Notes: generated by a model from the sequence alone, not told the origin. A stretch of DNA of 64,000 nt from Adenophora triphylla var. japonica (GCA_022495995.1 JAFEMH010000335.1:670001-734000), one strand, 5' to 3'; positions 45,201 to 55,007 are shown, numbered from the stretch's first letter. Program-made: numbers and translations.

Positions 45201-46386
45201 AAAGCACGACGGATTGGTTAGAAGTTATCTTTATAATCATTGTTCTTACCACAGGGCTTCTTCTGGTTACTATGTTGATTGGCAACATTAAGGTATATAT
45301 TAGGGTTTGCTAAAATTAATATTTATGGTGTGAAATTCATTAATTGATGCATATATATGGAAATTAAACAAATGATCAGGTGTTTTTACACGCTACAACA
45401 TCAAAGAAACAAGCAATGCATTTGAAGATGAGGAATGTGGAATGGTGGATGAGGAAGAGACATTTACCACAAGGATTCAGGCAAAGAGTTAGGAACTATG
45501 AGCGGCAGCGTTGGGCTGCAATGCGTGGTGTCGATGAATGTGAGATGATTCGCAACCTCCCCGAGGGACTTAGAAGAGACATTAAATATCACCTTTGCTT
45601 GGACTTGGTGCGACAAGTGCCATTGTTTCAACATATGGATAGTTTGGTCCTGGAAAACATTTGTGATCGCGTCAAATCCCTCATTTTCACCAAGGGCGAA
45701 ATGGTAAGATATTTCAAGTACTCCCTCCCTGTCTTTTTTATCTGTCCACTTTCTGCCATTTTGAGTTTCCCATTTGATTGTTCACATAAAAAAATATATA
45801 ATGAGACTCACTTGTCGTATTGATATTGATACGATGATATCAACTGTTCTGGATCCGCCATTGTGTGTAGATAACTAGAGAAGGTGACCCAGTACAGAGG
45901 ATGCTATTCATAGTAAGGGGGCATCTTCAAAGCAGCCAAGTCTTAAGAGACGGCGTAAAGAGTTGCTGCATGTTAGGCCCTGGAAACTTCAGTGGCGACG
46001 AGCTTTTATCATGGTGTCTCAGAAGGCCATTTATAGAACGACTTCCCCCCTCATCTTCAACCCTTGTGACTCTCGAAACTACTGAAGCGTTTGGGCTTGA
46101 AGCGGAAGATGTTAAATATGTTACACAACATTTTCGCTACACTTTTGTGAATGATAAAGTTAAGAGAAGTGCGCGATATTATTCGCCCGGATGGAGAACT
46201 TGGGCTGCAGTTGCTATTCAGTTGGCTTGGAGGAGGTATAAGCATCGGTTGACTTTGACTTCGTTATCTTTTATTAGACCAAGGAGACCTTTGTCAAGGT
46301 GTTCTTCACTTGGGGAAGATAGGCTAAGGCTTTATGCAGCTTTGTTAACTTCTCCTAAGCCCAATCAAGATGATTTTGATTTTTAA
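30680..46386 (+). CDS. CNGC4: Cyclic nucleotide-gated ion channel 4 (CNGC4), complete, six exons
   Basis: Exons 30680-31243, 44446-44661, 44773-45092, 45184-45292, 45380-45703 and 45871-46386 join without a frame break into about 682 residues (the Arabidopsis protein is about 694 from memory). All introns are GT-AG. The first ATG starts an acidic leader (residues 21-40 mostly D/E). RVLDPRS and VFLLVCATGLFVDP mark the entry to S1, and LWVVIPSLL and FQYLPKIYHS lie in S4. The pore has FWGLMTLS joined to TFGNLES across exons 3-4. The linker HATTSKKQAMHLKMRN, the cyclic nucleotide-binding domain with the LGPGNFSGDELLSWCL loop, and a calmodulin-binding IQ-like AAVAIQLAWRRYKHR (exon 6) complete the family plan. 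In Arabidopsis, CNGC4 (DND2/HLM1) works with CNGC2 as a plasma-membrane calcium channel in immunity. Intron 1 is 13.2 kb because of a MULE. Confidence 0.95.
31456..31850 (+). repeat. Left terminal inverted repeat of the MULE
   Basis: It contains the hairpin TCCGGAATTACCAATTCCGGA (31669 area), two GCGATCGC palindromes (31763-31770 and 31784-31791) and the phrase CTCCGGCGGTACCAATTCCG. All recur inverted in the right repeat. Confidence 0.85.
32045..33487 (+). pseudogene. MuDR-type transposase, 5'-truncated and frameshifted
   Basis: The order is: VSYRKAWCGK then a TAA stop, EAYRDWEESYIRLPRLL, and the MULE catalytic core with RPVISVDGTFLHGRY (first catalytic Asp, about 32290) and LISDRHNGI (second Asp, about 32485). 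The SWIM zinc finger CTCGKWMQYHYPCSH lies at about 33130, and a terminal CCHC knuckle CGICKLEGHTRRRC at about 33430-33470. Frame changes near 32440 and 32700, in 32900-33110, and at an A-run near 33415 break the protein. The N-terminal domain is missing. The family role is cut-and-paste DNA transposition in the nucleus. Confidence 0.85.
33488..34029. other. Non-coding stretch between transposase and HROB-like fragment
   Basis: It contains two direct repeats of about 79 bp (33729-33807 and 33823-33901) that include GATCACATCCCGATCACATAGG. No gene is seen. Confidence 0.7.
33729..33901 (-). repeat. Tandem direct repeat with GATCACATCCCGATCAC motif
   Basis: Two copies lie 94 bp apart. A diverged copy of the core (GACCACATCCCGGTCACGTAGG) sits at 37853-37875, just past the PMD stop codon. 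Confidence 0.8.
34030..34803 (-). pseudogene. Captured HROB-like (homologous recombination OB-fold protein) gene fragment, three exons
   Basis: Exon 1 (34803-34353) holds RLALRRRNLDRQRGGSSQEP (from 34655) and DFERSPWLSALELL. It continues VAVGVVKSITRNEFGDATVTLK. Exon 2 (34275-34174) reads DPTGTIGGAIHHKVF and FGDDIVVGSVLILHQ. Exon 3 (34095-34030) reads VVFSPSRKTHILNITLPNVF. Both introns have GT-AG borders and keep phase 0. The pattern matches plant HROB (MCM8IP/C17orf53-type) OB-fold proteins, which recruit the MCM8-MCM9 helicase in recombination. One extra base near 34672 breaks an IPGP-type motif, and the 3' exons are absent. The assignment is from memory of the family. Confidence 0.65.
34860..35230 (-). 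promoter_or_regulatory. TIR-like cassette upstream of the HROB-like fragment
   Basis: Three near-repeats of CCGGCATTGGCGGTGCCGGA (34890-34990), two GCGATCGC sites (35136-35143 and 35190-35197) and one variant GCGACCGC (35210) occur here. The same motif classes occur in the MULE ends. A promoter role is inferred from position only. Confidence 0.5.
35252..35392. repeat. Duplicated MITE end
   Basis: CTCCCTCCGTCCCAAAATG and the following about 55 bases occur twice in tandem (from 35252 and about 35325), a partial, duplicated Stowaway-like end. Confidence 0.7.
35393..35876. other. Non-coding AT-rich stretch
   Basis: No supported gene lies here; this is downstream of the next minus-strand gene. 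Confidence 0.55.
35880..37086 (-). CDS. 'Putative plant transposon protein' (Transposase_32-like), frame switch in an ATG/GAT repeat
   Basis: The chosen start is the ATG at 37086 (MPPKRSR, a short basic N-terminus). Blocks include AQQFFELYENKPFNPEREFDF, FYANVFERG, FVRGLEVNYDRDAINQHYGL and VIDPRNVKKGVVVKARDMDNWMKYL. Further on come FICERILPSSHFNEVNWRRAFLMHMIVQQKIIDFG and FPLLITSLI. This is the plan of the plant transposon-associated domain I know as Transposase_32. The main frame ends in an Asp/Glu run at 36169. A second frame continues to 35880 with a Met/Arg-rich then helical tail. A change in the number of GAT units at about 36180-36225 would decide which tail is made. Confidence 0.65.
37385..37620 (-). 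promoter_or_regulatory. GCGATCGC cassette upstream of the transposon-protein gene
   Basis: Perfect GCGATCGC sites lie at 37427, 37449, 37479 and 37591, with one variant near 37501. A TCCGGATTACATT phrase recalls the element ends. Confidence 0.5.
37640..37790. repeat. Short tandem repeat (CGGTTTTTAACG...TTAGTTTT)
   Basis: About three copies of a 50-60 bp unit with ATCGGTTTTTAACGTTTTCG lie between the cassette and the PMD gene's 3' end. Confidence 0.75.
37882..40076 (-). pseudogene. Plant mobile domain (PMD, MAIL1/MAIN-like) gene, probably damaged
   Basis: Exon 1 (40076-39308) encodes FYGVYLLGHIQYDWHLIEALIERWRPETHTF, split here by LIGHT-type PMD blocks HLPVGEMTITLEDIGMLCGL and RAYIFLLLGSYIMP. 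It ends LLNHCTG. Further parts lie at 39230-39145, at 39052-38545 (VEWHFPHRVMRQFGMVQGV, about 38870) and at 38463-37882 (Arg/Pro-rich tail). Splice borders are good at the first exon end and at 39230. However, the expected LWAWERL reads LWA-stop-ERL (TGA for TGG), and the junction phase does not fit. PMD proteins (MAIN, MAIL1 in Arabidopsis) act in transposon silencing and meristem maintenance, and free copies ride on MULEs and gypsy elements. Confidence 0.75.
40540..40800 (-). promoter_or_regulatory. CCGG hairpin and GCGATCGC cassette upstream of PMD gene
   Basis: It contains GCGATCGC at 40630, 40650 and 40780, a variant near 40759, and CCGGAATTTGCATTTCCGG at about 40589-40607. From about 40700 it is part of the right terminal inverted repeat. 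Confidence 0.55.
40700..41542 (-). repeat. Right terminal inverted repeat of the MULE, with insertion
   Basis: It pairs with 31456-31850 in reverse. The pairing is interrupted at about 41001-41460, mainly by a fold-back insertion. Confidence 0.85.
41015..41371. mobile_element. Small fold-back element inside the right TIR
   Basis: Two arms of about 100 bp (about 41035-41150 and 41215-41340) are reverse complements, with ACATTTAAAATATTTTATTT near each end. GCTAACTCTTTCCA occurs on both sides (41001-41014 and 41372-41385), possibly a target duplication of up to 14 bp. Confidence 0.6.
42487..42519. repeat. (GTCTTA)n microsatellite
   Basis: About five copies of the hexanucleotide GTCTTA. Confidence 0.9.
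43030..43324. mobile_element. Stowaway MITE
   Basis: The ends CTCCATCCGTCCACTTACTT and, inverted, CTCCCTCCGTCCACTTTGTT are flanked by TA at 43028-43029 and 43325-43326. The interior shares the CTCACAACACCATTATAATTT segment with the MITEs at 1-127 and 12744-12999. Confidence 0.75.
43383..44090. repeat. Cluster of degraded Stowaway-like MITE fragments
   Basis: Several CTCCGTCC or CTCCCTCCAT ends with matching GTGAAATCTTATATGGGACG arms occur, apparently inserted into each other. Individual borders are uncertain. Confidence 0.55.
44446..44661 (+). CDS. CNGC4: CNGC4 exon 2
   Basis: It encodes 72 residues covering S3-S4 and the S4-S5 linker. The acceptor is TGCAG|GTCGTT and the donor CAT|GTAAGA. 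Confidence 0.93.
44773..45092 (+). CDS. CNGC4: CNGC4 exon 3
   Basis: It covers S5 and most of the pore region, from GACWYLLG to the pore helix FWGLMTL, ending in phase 2. Confidence 0.93.
45184..45292 (+). CDS. CNGC4: CNGC4 exon 4
   Basis: It begins mid-codon with the filter TFGNLEST and covers S6 (IIVLTTGLLLVTMLIGNIK). Confidence 0.93.
45380..45703 (+). CDS. CNGC4: CNGC4 exon 5
   Basis: It encodes the C-linker (QRVRNYERQRWAAMRGVDEC) and the start of the nucleotide-binding domain, ending FTKGEM. Confidence 0.93.
45871..46386 (+). CDS. CNGC4: CNGC4 exon 6
   Basis: It encodes the rest of the cyclic nucleotide-binding domain, the IQ-like calmodulin site and the C-terminal tail, ending at TAA 46384-46386. 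Confidence 0.95.
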   Translation: MTREGDPVQRMLFIVRGHLQSSQVLRDGVKSCCMLGPGNFSGDELLSWCLRRPFIERLPPSSSTLVTLETTEAFGLEAEDVKYVTQHFRYTFVNDKVKRSARYYSPGWRTWAAVAIQLAWRRYKHRLTLTSLSFIRPRRPLSRCSSLGEDRLRLYAALLTSPKPNQDDFDF

Positions 46387-46595
46387 TGAGTTTAATTTAT
46401 AAATTAAGATTTCTTGCTGGTTTGTAGAAGGGGTGTGCATGGTTCGATTTGGTTCGGTGTTAGGTCAGAACCGAACCAAAGGATATTGGTTTTAGGTGTT
46501 TTGAAATCAATAAGTTTCGATTTATTAATGATTTGGTGTTTTCGATTTCGTTTTGATATCGGTTTGATTCAGTGTAATTTCACTAATTTGCAACC

Positions 46596-48481
46596 AGGGC
46601 TGTAAACGAGTCGAGTTCGAACGAGTTTTCTGTGTTCGAGCTCGAGCTCGTTTATTTCTTCTCGAGTTCGAGTTTTTCTCGAGTTCGAGTTCGAGTTCAA
46701 TCGGTGGTTCGAACTCGAGCTCGATCGAGTTCGAGTTGTTCGCGAGCTACTCGCGAGCTTCTCGAGTCGATCTCGATTTCGAGCTTAAACGATCCGAGTT
46801 CGAGTTTGATCTTTTTTGGAAACAAATTTTCGAGCTTAACGAGTTTATTTCGAGTTCGAGCTTAACGAGTTTATTTCGAGTTCGAGCTTAACGAGCTTAT
46901 TTCGAGTTCGAGCTTAACAGTTAATTTTTTAACAGATTTCGTTAACTTTGTATGTAGTATATTATTATTATTTTCAAAATTTTTTTTCAAATTTTTTTTT
47001 TTTTGGATAAATAAGACTATTTTAGACCTAAGTTTACTACATACATTTTTTGCAAAAAGTTTTATTAAAAAAGTTATGAATTTTGAAAGAAATAAAATTT
47101 AACAGTTTTTTGAAAAAAGTTAACTTTTATTTTTTTTCAATTTTTTTTTGGATAAATAAGACTATTTTAGACTTTTGTTTACTACATACAATTTTTGCAA
47201 AAAGTTGTATAAAAAAAGTTATGAATTTTGAAAGTAATAAAACTTAATTTTTTTAAAAGAAATGAAAGTATATAAAAGAAAAAAGGGACGGTACCCTTAA
47301 AATTACAAAGAGGGGAACAACCAACCTTACTCTTTTATAAATAAGAGAGGACATTTAGTAGACTAGTAGTAGTAGTGATAGTAGTAGTAGTGGTGGTAGT
47401 GGTAGTAGTGGTGATAGTGGTAGTAGTGGTGGTAGTGATAGTGGTAGTGGTGGTGGTAGTGGTAGTGGTGGTGGTGGTGGTGGTGGTGGTGGTGGTAGTA
47501 GTAGTGGTGGTAGTAGTAGTAGTGGTGGTGGTAGTGGTGGTAGTAGTAGTAGTAGTGGTTGTAGTAGTGGTAGTAGTGGTGGTAGTAGTAGTAGTGGTAG
47601 TAGTAGTAGTGGTAGTAGTAGTAGTGGTGGTGATAGTGGTGGTAGTAGTAATAATAGTGGTAGTAGTGGTGGTAGTAGCGATAGTAGTGGTAGTAGTGGT
47701 GGTGGTAGTAATGGTGGTAGTATGGTAGTACTTGTAGTGGTAGTAGTGGTGGTGGTAGTGGTGGTAGTAGTAATAATAGTGGTGGTAGTAGCGGTAGTAG
47801 TGGTAGTAGTTGTGGTGGTAGTAATGGTGGTAGTATGGTAGTACTAGTAGTGGTAGTAGTGGTGGTGGTAGTAGTGGTGGTAGTAGTAATAGTAGTGGTG
47901 GTAGTAGCGGTAGTAGTGGTAGTAGTGGTGGTAGTAGTAGTGGTGGTGGTAGTGGTGGTAGTGGTAGTGGTAGTGGTAGTGGTGGTGGTAGTAGTGGTGG
48001 TGGTAGTGGTGATAGTGGTAGTGGTGGTGGTAGTGGTGGTATACGGAGTATACTTTAATTTGTTTAGTTTTGTTCTAACTTTTTTTATATAACTTTTTGA
48101 AAAAACTTTCCCAACTAAAAAAAGTCCAAAACAGTTTTCTTTATCCAAAAAAAATATAAAAAATATATATATATGTATATAAAAACAATGTATAAAATAA
48201 AAAATCAAGTTACTGACGAGCTTCACGAGTCGAGTTCGAGCTGATAACAAACAATGAAAAATTCGAGCTTTTATCGAGTTTATCGAGTCGAGCTCGAGTC
48301 GAGTCGAGTTCGAAACGAGCTTTGTCGAGCTAACGAGTCGAGCCTGTTCGACTCGAAAATTTCACGAGCTAAAATTCTTGTTCGAGCTCGAGCTCGAGCT
48401 TCAACTCGAGCTCATTCGAGTCGAGTTTTTTCGAGTCGAGCTCGAGTCGAGTTCGAGCAACTCGGTTCGCGTAACAGCCCT
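46596..48481. mobile_element. CGAG-rich inverted-repeat element with (GTA/GTG)n core
   Basis: It is bounded by a perfect 10-bp direct repeat ATTTGCAACC (46586-46595 and 48482-48491). The left end AGGGCTGTAAACGAGTCGAG pairs with the right end, which reads AGGGCTGTTACGCGAACCGA when inverted. CGAGTTCGAGCTCGAG palindromes fill 46610-46920 and 48215-48480. Inner arms with TTTTTTTGGATAAA also pair. No transposase is seen. The superfamily is uncertain (hAT would give 8 bp, MULE about 9-10 bp). Confidence 0.7.
47365..48045. repeat. (AGT/GGT)n trinucleotide microsatellite
   Basis: About 680 bp of almost pure AGT and GGT triplets. The poly-Val and poly-Thr open frames here are artefacts. Confidence 0.95.
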
Positions 48482-48641
48482 ATTTGCAACCATTAAAATT
48501 TAGTGAACTATTGGGCTATGTAGCCCAAGTTGCAATTAATACTTTGCCAATGAAAGAAACAATACAATAACCAATTAACCAAATGATGAGTATTTATGAA
48601 AAACTATAAACAACAGTAACATGCAATATACAATAAAAAGA

Positions 48642-49450
48642 TGTTGGAAAAATTTGTTGTTTGTGAAGGAAATTGTGTATTTTTCTTAAATGAATCGTTT
48701 GTCGTTCGATAAAGATTATTGTGGGTGTATGTTTCACTTTGTAGGAACATTGAAATGGTATATCTAGATGTCCAATTTTATATTGGGTGAGAAAGATATA
48801 ATGAATTCAAAGTAGGTGGGTTGAAAATGTAACTTGCAAAAGTTAATCCCACCATTGACATGCCAAGAGTCCCAAAATAAATTGCTTGATTAATTGGGAG
48901 CATACCATGAGTTTGGTGTTATAAGTTGTGGATTAAAACCCCATAAACACAAGGATTGACTCCCATATAATATAGATTAATTTGGATGACTTTTGGATGG
49001 AACAATTTTTTGAAAAACCCACAAAATGAAATTAGAGAAATTTTTTCCTTCAATCTTCCTCCTCCTCTTTGCAATTTGTTCATCTTTTTCTTTGGCCTCC
49101 TAGATTAGTTTTGAGTGGTGATTTTGTTTAAGCATAGTGAGATTCGCCGGAAAACTTTAAGTGCAAAGTTGTTCCGGTTCATCCGTTTTATCCTGAGAGA
49201 CTAACGTCCATTGAAGACCTTGAGCACTCGTAGTGAGGGGGCGAATTAGTCTTAAGGAGAGTGTGTCACACACGACTCGGATTCAAGCAAATTCAAGATG
49301 ACGATTCAAGGAGGTTACAGCACGGATTCAAGCAAACTCAAGACAATGAATTTACGGTTTACTCTTTATTATTTTTATGTTGTATATAATATTTCAATTC
49401 ATTGTAATTCTTTTCTCATTTGTGCTCGATTGTATAGATTTTGTCTAACA
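48642..49450 (+). repeat. 5' LTR of the Copia element
   Basis: It starts TGTTGGAAAAATTTGTTG and matches 54199-55007 with few differences. Confidence 0.9.
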
Positions 49451-50940
49451 ATCTTAAGACTAACTCTCCTATTTGAGAAAGAATTACAGATTTGAAAAAT
49501 CTGGTGGATCAATGACCACAAGAGAAAAGATGTAAAGAGATGGCAAAAAGAGACGGAAAATTGATGGAAAAGAAACAAATTTCCAGCACAGATTTTCTAT
49601 GATCATCTGTGGAAAAACTTTATTTTCCGGTTCGTTAACCGTTGGATCGAGCTCAAATTTGGTGGTCATGTTCCTGACTCATAGAAGAATATTCTGGACG
49701 GTGGGATCGGAAAGTTATTATGTGAAGAAGGAGATAAAAATTCCAGAACAGAACAGTTTTTTAAGGCTAAATTAATTACTTGAACTTATAGTGAATTAAC
49801 GGATGAACATCGAGGATGTTGAAACGATTGTGTAAAATAGTTGTGGTGATGCCACTTCTAGTGTTTATACAATGGATGATAGATCTCTTATGGTTCATGA
49901 AAATCATAGTGAGAAAAAAAAATTGAAAGTTCGTTTGAACTAAATTGAGGAAATGAACAGTTAAAGATGTCATCTTTAACGTTCTTATGGTTCACAAGAA
50001 TCATATTGTGAAATGAATAGTTCATTGGAACTATGTTGAGAAAATGAACGGGTAAAGATTTAGTCTTTAACGTTGCATTTTATAAATGAAAAGTTCGTTG
50101 AAACTAAGTTGAGAAAATTAACGGGTAAAGAAGTAATCTTTAACGTTAACGAAAAGTTCGTTGAACTAAGTTGAGAAGATGAACGTTGAAAGATGTATTT
50201 CTTTAATGTTGCATATTTTCAATAATCTATTGACAAAGATGATAGGGCTTCTTGAACGGAGTTGTTAAATCCTATTAGTGTCAATAGTGATAAAAGTCAC
50301 AAAAAATAAAAATGGAGCTTCTTGAAAGAAGTTGTTAAATTTCATTGTTGTTGACATTAACAAATGTCACAAGGACTAAAACTAAAATTATAGGGTTTCT
50401 TTGGAGAAGTTGTTAAAACCTATAAGTGAAATGAGTGACTAATGTCAAATAATGAAAAAAATAATAGGACTTCAAGGAAGTTGTTAAATCCTATTGTTGA
50501 TGACAAATGACACAAAATATTTAGAAGTATGACTTCTAAGAGAAATTGTGTATTTGGTGAATGAGAAAATAATTTCTATAATTTAGAGGTACTTCAAGAT
50601 AAGACCTTTAAAGTTTTGGAATAAGTAACCTCAAATTATAATTTCATTAAGAAATTTGGAGGTTTATAATATGAGTTGTTATAAGAAATAAATTGTTGTA
50701 ATTCTCCAATTGAATTAACAATTTATTTTGGGTGAATTCTTTAATTATATTAGAGAGTTCTATTTATAACAACAAGTTTATAATTTGGTTTTTAATTGTT
50801 GAAAGTTAAAACCAATGTATTGAGGAAGACTCCTTGTGTGGAGATAAATATTTAGAAAAATATGGTTGTTTCAAGTATTTTGTCTCACCATATTGAAAAG
50901 ATATAAAATTTTGTTGGCCTAACCTTTGAGTGATGGCAAC
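49451..50940. repeat. Copia leader with two tandem repeat arrays
   Basis: Units of about 75 bp with GTTCGTTGRAACTAAGTTGAG occur four to five times at about 49915-50215. Units of about 95 bp with AGAAGTTGTTAAATCCTATT occur about four times at 50230-50520. No open frame is supported. Confidence 0.65.
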
Positions 50941-51450
50941 AAAAGATGTTTTATTTGATCATCTTGAACCTAGTGAGATTTTTTTATGAAAATCTTACAA
51001 AGTTGGGTGAAAATGAGACGGATGTTTTCAAGCCATGGGTATGGTTGAAAAATGCAAATCTCTTTTACCGAAACTATATAATTAATGAATTGTCGAATTC
51101 ATTATGTAATGTGTATAGTAATAAGAAAACGGCAAAGGAATGATGAGAGTCTTTGGACTATTAATATAAAATCGAGAATGTTGGTGCAAAGAAATTCTTT
51201 GTAGGCCGTTTTCTTGATTTTAAAATAATGGACTCCATGAAACAGAAAAGGTTAATGGAAGAATTGAAAATATTTTTCTTGAAAACCATGTCGAATGAAT
51301 GGTGTTGAGTGAAATTTCCAAGTGACGGAAATAATTGAGAAATCGCTTCCTACTTGGAAAGATTTCAAGAATCACCTTAAACATTAATGAGTAAAATGAA
51401 TGTTAAGGTGTGATGGAGCATATTGAAATGCTCAAGGCAAAGACAAAGTT
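50940..51450 (+). pseudogene. Gag (UBN2-type) remnant of the Copia element
   Basis: A frame with YIINELSNSLCNVY is followed by YKIENVGAKKFFVGRFLDFK and then WKDFKNHLKH. These are blocks of the UBN2 gag family of Copia elements. In-frame stops separate them. Confidence 0.7.
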
Positions 51451-51849
51451 GGTCAAACTTGTTTGAAAAGTCAAACATATACCTTGTGGTTTAAGAGACA
51501 ATCTTTTGTAGATGTCATCAATCATAATATTCACTATGTGAATGAATAAAATGGAAATTGAATTAATCGGTGAGTTGAGGTAGTAATCAATAATGAGAAT
51601 AAATCTCGTTAATTGGATTATATGCCCTCATTCAAAAAGAAATTCAATTAAGATGTAAAATGTGTTTTGAATTAAATAATCATAGTGATGGTTATAATGT
51701 GAAGATGATTCAAACACATGGTGATGTAATCTATTACCTTTATCATTGCTTGTTAAGAAGCAAAATGATGAGTCTTATCTCTTTAAAAGAAAAAGTTGTA
51801 AACCAACTTACTAAAGAGATAGTGATAAAACACAAATAAGTGGAGTTTG

Positions 51850-53640
51850 TGTATAAATTGGACTAAAGACTACTGGTGGCATATTTGTAGGGTATGCATA
51901 AAATAGTAGTACTTCTTATAGAATTCATGTGTATGAATCCAAGATTCAATGTATGCGCACAAAATACTATAATGGAATCATGAAACGTCTCTTTCTTTGA
52001 GAATATGTTTCCGTGTACATCAAGAGATGAGGCAAACTCATCTAAACGGATACATGATTCAATAGAAGAAGAAGAAATTCATCATGATGAAATAGCGAAG
52101 AAGAGGTTGGACCTCAACATAGCAAAAGAGGTAGGATGAGAAAATTTTATGGCCCAAATTTTCTAACCTACATTCTAGAATGTAAATCACAAAGTTATAA
52201 AGAGGTATTGAACTCTTTTGAATGATCTTTGTGAAAAGAGGCTATTATATGTGAGATTGATTCCATCTTGGAAAATCACACTTGAAAACTGGTATATTTA
52301 TCTCCGTGTAGTAAATTACTAGAATATAAGTGAATTTTCAAAAAGAAAATGAAGGATGAAACAATTAAAAGTATAAGACTATAATTGTAACATTTTGTTA
52401 CAATTACATGAAAAGTCTAGACTTTGATACTCATTATTCCGTCGCGAGAATAATAATAATAAAAAAAAAGAGTTGTATTTGCAATGGCCGCACGACGGAA
52501 TATGAAATACATTATAAGGATGTATAATATCTTTTCTAAATGTAATTTAGAAAATGAAATTTACATAGAACAACCCGAGGGGTTTGTTGTAAATGAACAA
52601 TGAAATAAAGTGTCCACAATGTACATCATGATCAAATGGTGTTAATAATGAAAATTGGCATTATTGCTAATTTTGAAACTAACCCGAAAATGTGGGGTGA
52701 GTATACTTTGGAAAATAATTACCTATTGAAAAGATTTTCCCAAGAAAACAATGAGATGTCCATATGAATTATGAAAACGTAGGCCTACGTACTTGTTAAT
52801 GAGGGGATGTTTCGCAAAGTAGCAAGTCCAATTACCAAGGAAATTGAATTTGGTTACTAAATAGTGGATTATGTTTCAAGAGTTATGTTCATAACAATTG
52901 TGGATATTGATTTGTTATATATGATTCAATAAGTTTGAATATATATAAAAATCAAAAGAAAATAAAATAAATGTAAATTGAGTACTGATGTCAAATTTGT
53001 TAAAATGAACGTATAACACTTTGATGAAATAGAGCAAAGTGGTGAAACGGTTCAAGATGCGGAAATTAAAAGGAAATGTGCAAGTTGGTAAAATCATTGT
53101 ATGACTTTGACAAGCAAGTCATTGTATGACTTTTACAAGCACGAAGATAATGACATCAAAACTTCGATTGTGTGAATTTAATCAATTTGACTATGTCATC
53201 TTATTGATTAAATTCAAAAATGATATGTTGAACTCGAAAAGAATTCTAGTAAATTTGATCCGTGGATTAAATTTCAAGGATAAACTAATGGTCTTATTGG
53301 TAAAATAAGTCATTAGGGGGATATATCTTGATAATTTTGGAAGGGTCAATGTGAGACAACTAGAATTAAAATGGATTCGAGTTAACATTTATCAAATGGA
53401 TAATCTTGCATTAGCAAGATGTTATATTGCTAAAGTCAATCTATGATTAAAAAGACATCTAGCAATGTGTGTAATGGTAGTCTAGACATATATGTCTAAG
53501 ACATAATACCATTAGACAACTACTCTCAAAATGATTTGACTATGAAAAGTCAAATAATAAACGGATCCGTTAACCAAAGGGTTAGACCGAGAGTAAGTTG
53601 TGAACTGTGGAGGGGAATGGGACTTAAGCCTCTTAAAAGT
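51850..53640 (+). pseudogene. Integrase end, reverse transcriptase and RNase H remnants of the Copia element
   Basis: An integrase tail (GGIFVGYA, about 51875) is followed by the RT N-terminal segment with CEIDSILENHT (about 52250) and WIFKKKMKDETI. The block IYIEQPEGFVVNEQ lies at about 52562-52600. The RNase H C-terminus is marked by DPLTKGLDRE at about 53560-53592. The palm motif was not found, so large parts are deleted or scrambled. Confidence 0.75.
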
Positions 53641-54185
53641 TAAACACAGCGGAAAACTCAATCTAGATGACTGGAGATCTCAAGAACTAGATTCAATGGG
53701 ACAACCTAACTGTTAAAAGACTTATAGCATCACTGTGGGGGAACCAACTCCAAGTCCATTCCTATTAGTGACATCTCGAAAGGACAAGGATAAGCTTATG
53801 GCTTTTAATGATTCTTACGCGTCAAAATTTCGAGCGGGGTAATACGGGTTACCTTTAAGAAATCACCTATGTGAGAGAGAAGTGGGGCCGCTTCGAGGAG
53901 AATTGTGTGAGGCTCAATTCTTAGACCCTCTCACAGAACCAGGCGTATGTTCAGGGCCATAAATGAACATAGCTATGAGAATTGAACTATGTTAGGACGT
54001 TACTTGTGTCAAGCATATGATCGGCTACACAAAAAGCATAACGATTCAAGGACATCGCGTCTATCAATTTGCGAGTAGAGTAAATATGCTTGTACGAGCG
54101 AAGGTTCAATGGGCTTTTTCCCACACCTATCGTATGCAAGTTTTCGTCTGTCGAACTCTATCACCAAACTCGTCATCAATTTCCT

Positions 54186-54198
54186 TCATGTGGGGGAT
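54186..54198 (+). other. Polypurine tract of the Copia element
   Basis: ATGTGGGGGAT lies immediately before the 3' LTR. Confidence 0.65.
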
Positions 54199-55007
54199 TG
54201 TTGGAAAAATTTGTTGTTTGTGAAGGAAATTGTGTATTTTCCTTAAATGAATCGTTTGTCGTTCGACAAAAATTATTGTGGGTGTATGTTCCACTTTGTA
54301 GGAACATTGGAATGGTATATCTAGATGTCCAATTTTATATTGGGTGAGAAAGATATAATGAATTCAAAGTAGGTGGGTTGAAAATGTAACTTTCAAAAGT
54401 TAATCCCATCATTGACATGCCAAGAGTCCCAAAATAAATTGCTTGATTAATTGGGAGCATACCATGAGTTTGGGGTTACAAGTTGTGGATTAAAACCCCA
54501 TAAACACAAGGATTGACTCCCATGTAATATAGATTAATTTGGATGACTTTTGGATGGAACAATTTTTTGAAAAACCCACAAAATGAAATTAGAGAAATTT
54601 TTTCCTTCAATCTTCCTCCTCCTCTTTGCAATTTGTTCATCTTTTTCTTTGGCCTCCTAGATTAGTTTTGAGTGGTGATTTTGTTTAAGCATAGTGAGAT
54701 TCGCCGAAAAACTTTAAGTGCAAAGTTGTTACGGTTCATCCGTTTTATCTTGGGAGACTAACGTTCATTGAAGACCTCGAGCACTCGTAGTGAGGGGGCG
54801 AATTAGTCTTAAGGAGAGTGTGTCACACACGACTCGGATTCAAGTAAATTCAAGATGACGATTCAAGGAGGTTACAGCACGGATTCAAGCAAACTCAAGA
54901 CAATGAATTTACGATTTTCTCTTTATTATTTTTATGTTGTATATTATATTTCAATTCATTGTAATTCTTTTCTCATTTGTGCTCGATTGTATAGATTTTG
55001 TCTAACA
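54199..55007 (+). repeat. 3' LTR of the Copia element
   Basis: Partner of 48642-49450 and equal in length. Confidence 0.9.

Larger units (their letters stand above)
48642..55007 (+). mobile_element. Copia LTR retrotransposon, decayed, 5-bp TSD
   Basis: LTRs of 809 bp lie at 48642-49450 and 54199-55007, with TGTTGG..TCTAACA ends and AAAGA duplications at 48637-48641 and 55008-55012. Readable pieces in order are gag, the integrase C-terminus, reverse transcriptase and the RNase H end, the Copia gene order. Stops and deletions are numerous, yet the LTRs remain close in sequence. Confidence 0.85.

Noticed and set aside
47363..48250. Long poly-Val and poly-Thr/His/Tyr open frames
   Set aside because: They are produced by the AGT/GGT trinucleotide array, which is open in several frames on both strands.
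49451..54198. Endogenous pararetrovirus
   Set aside because: The flanking 809-bp direct LTRs with a 5-bp duplication and UBN2 gag, then integrase before RT, fit a Copia retrotransposon. No movement or coat protein was seen.
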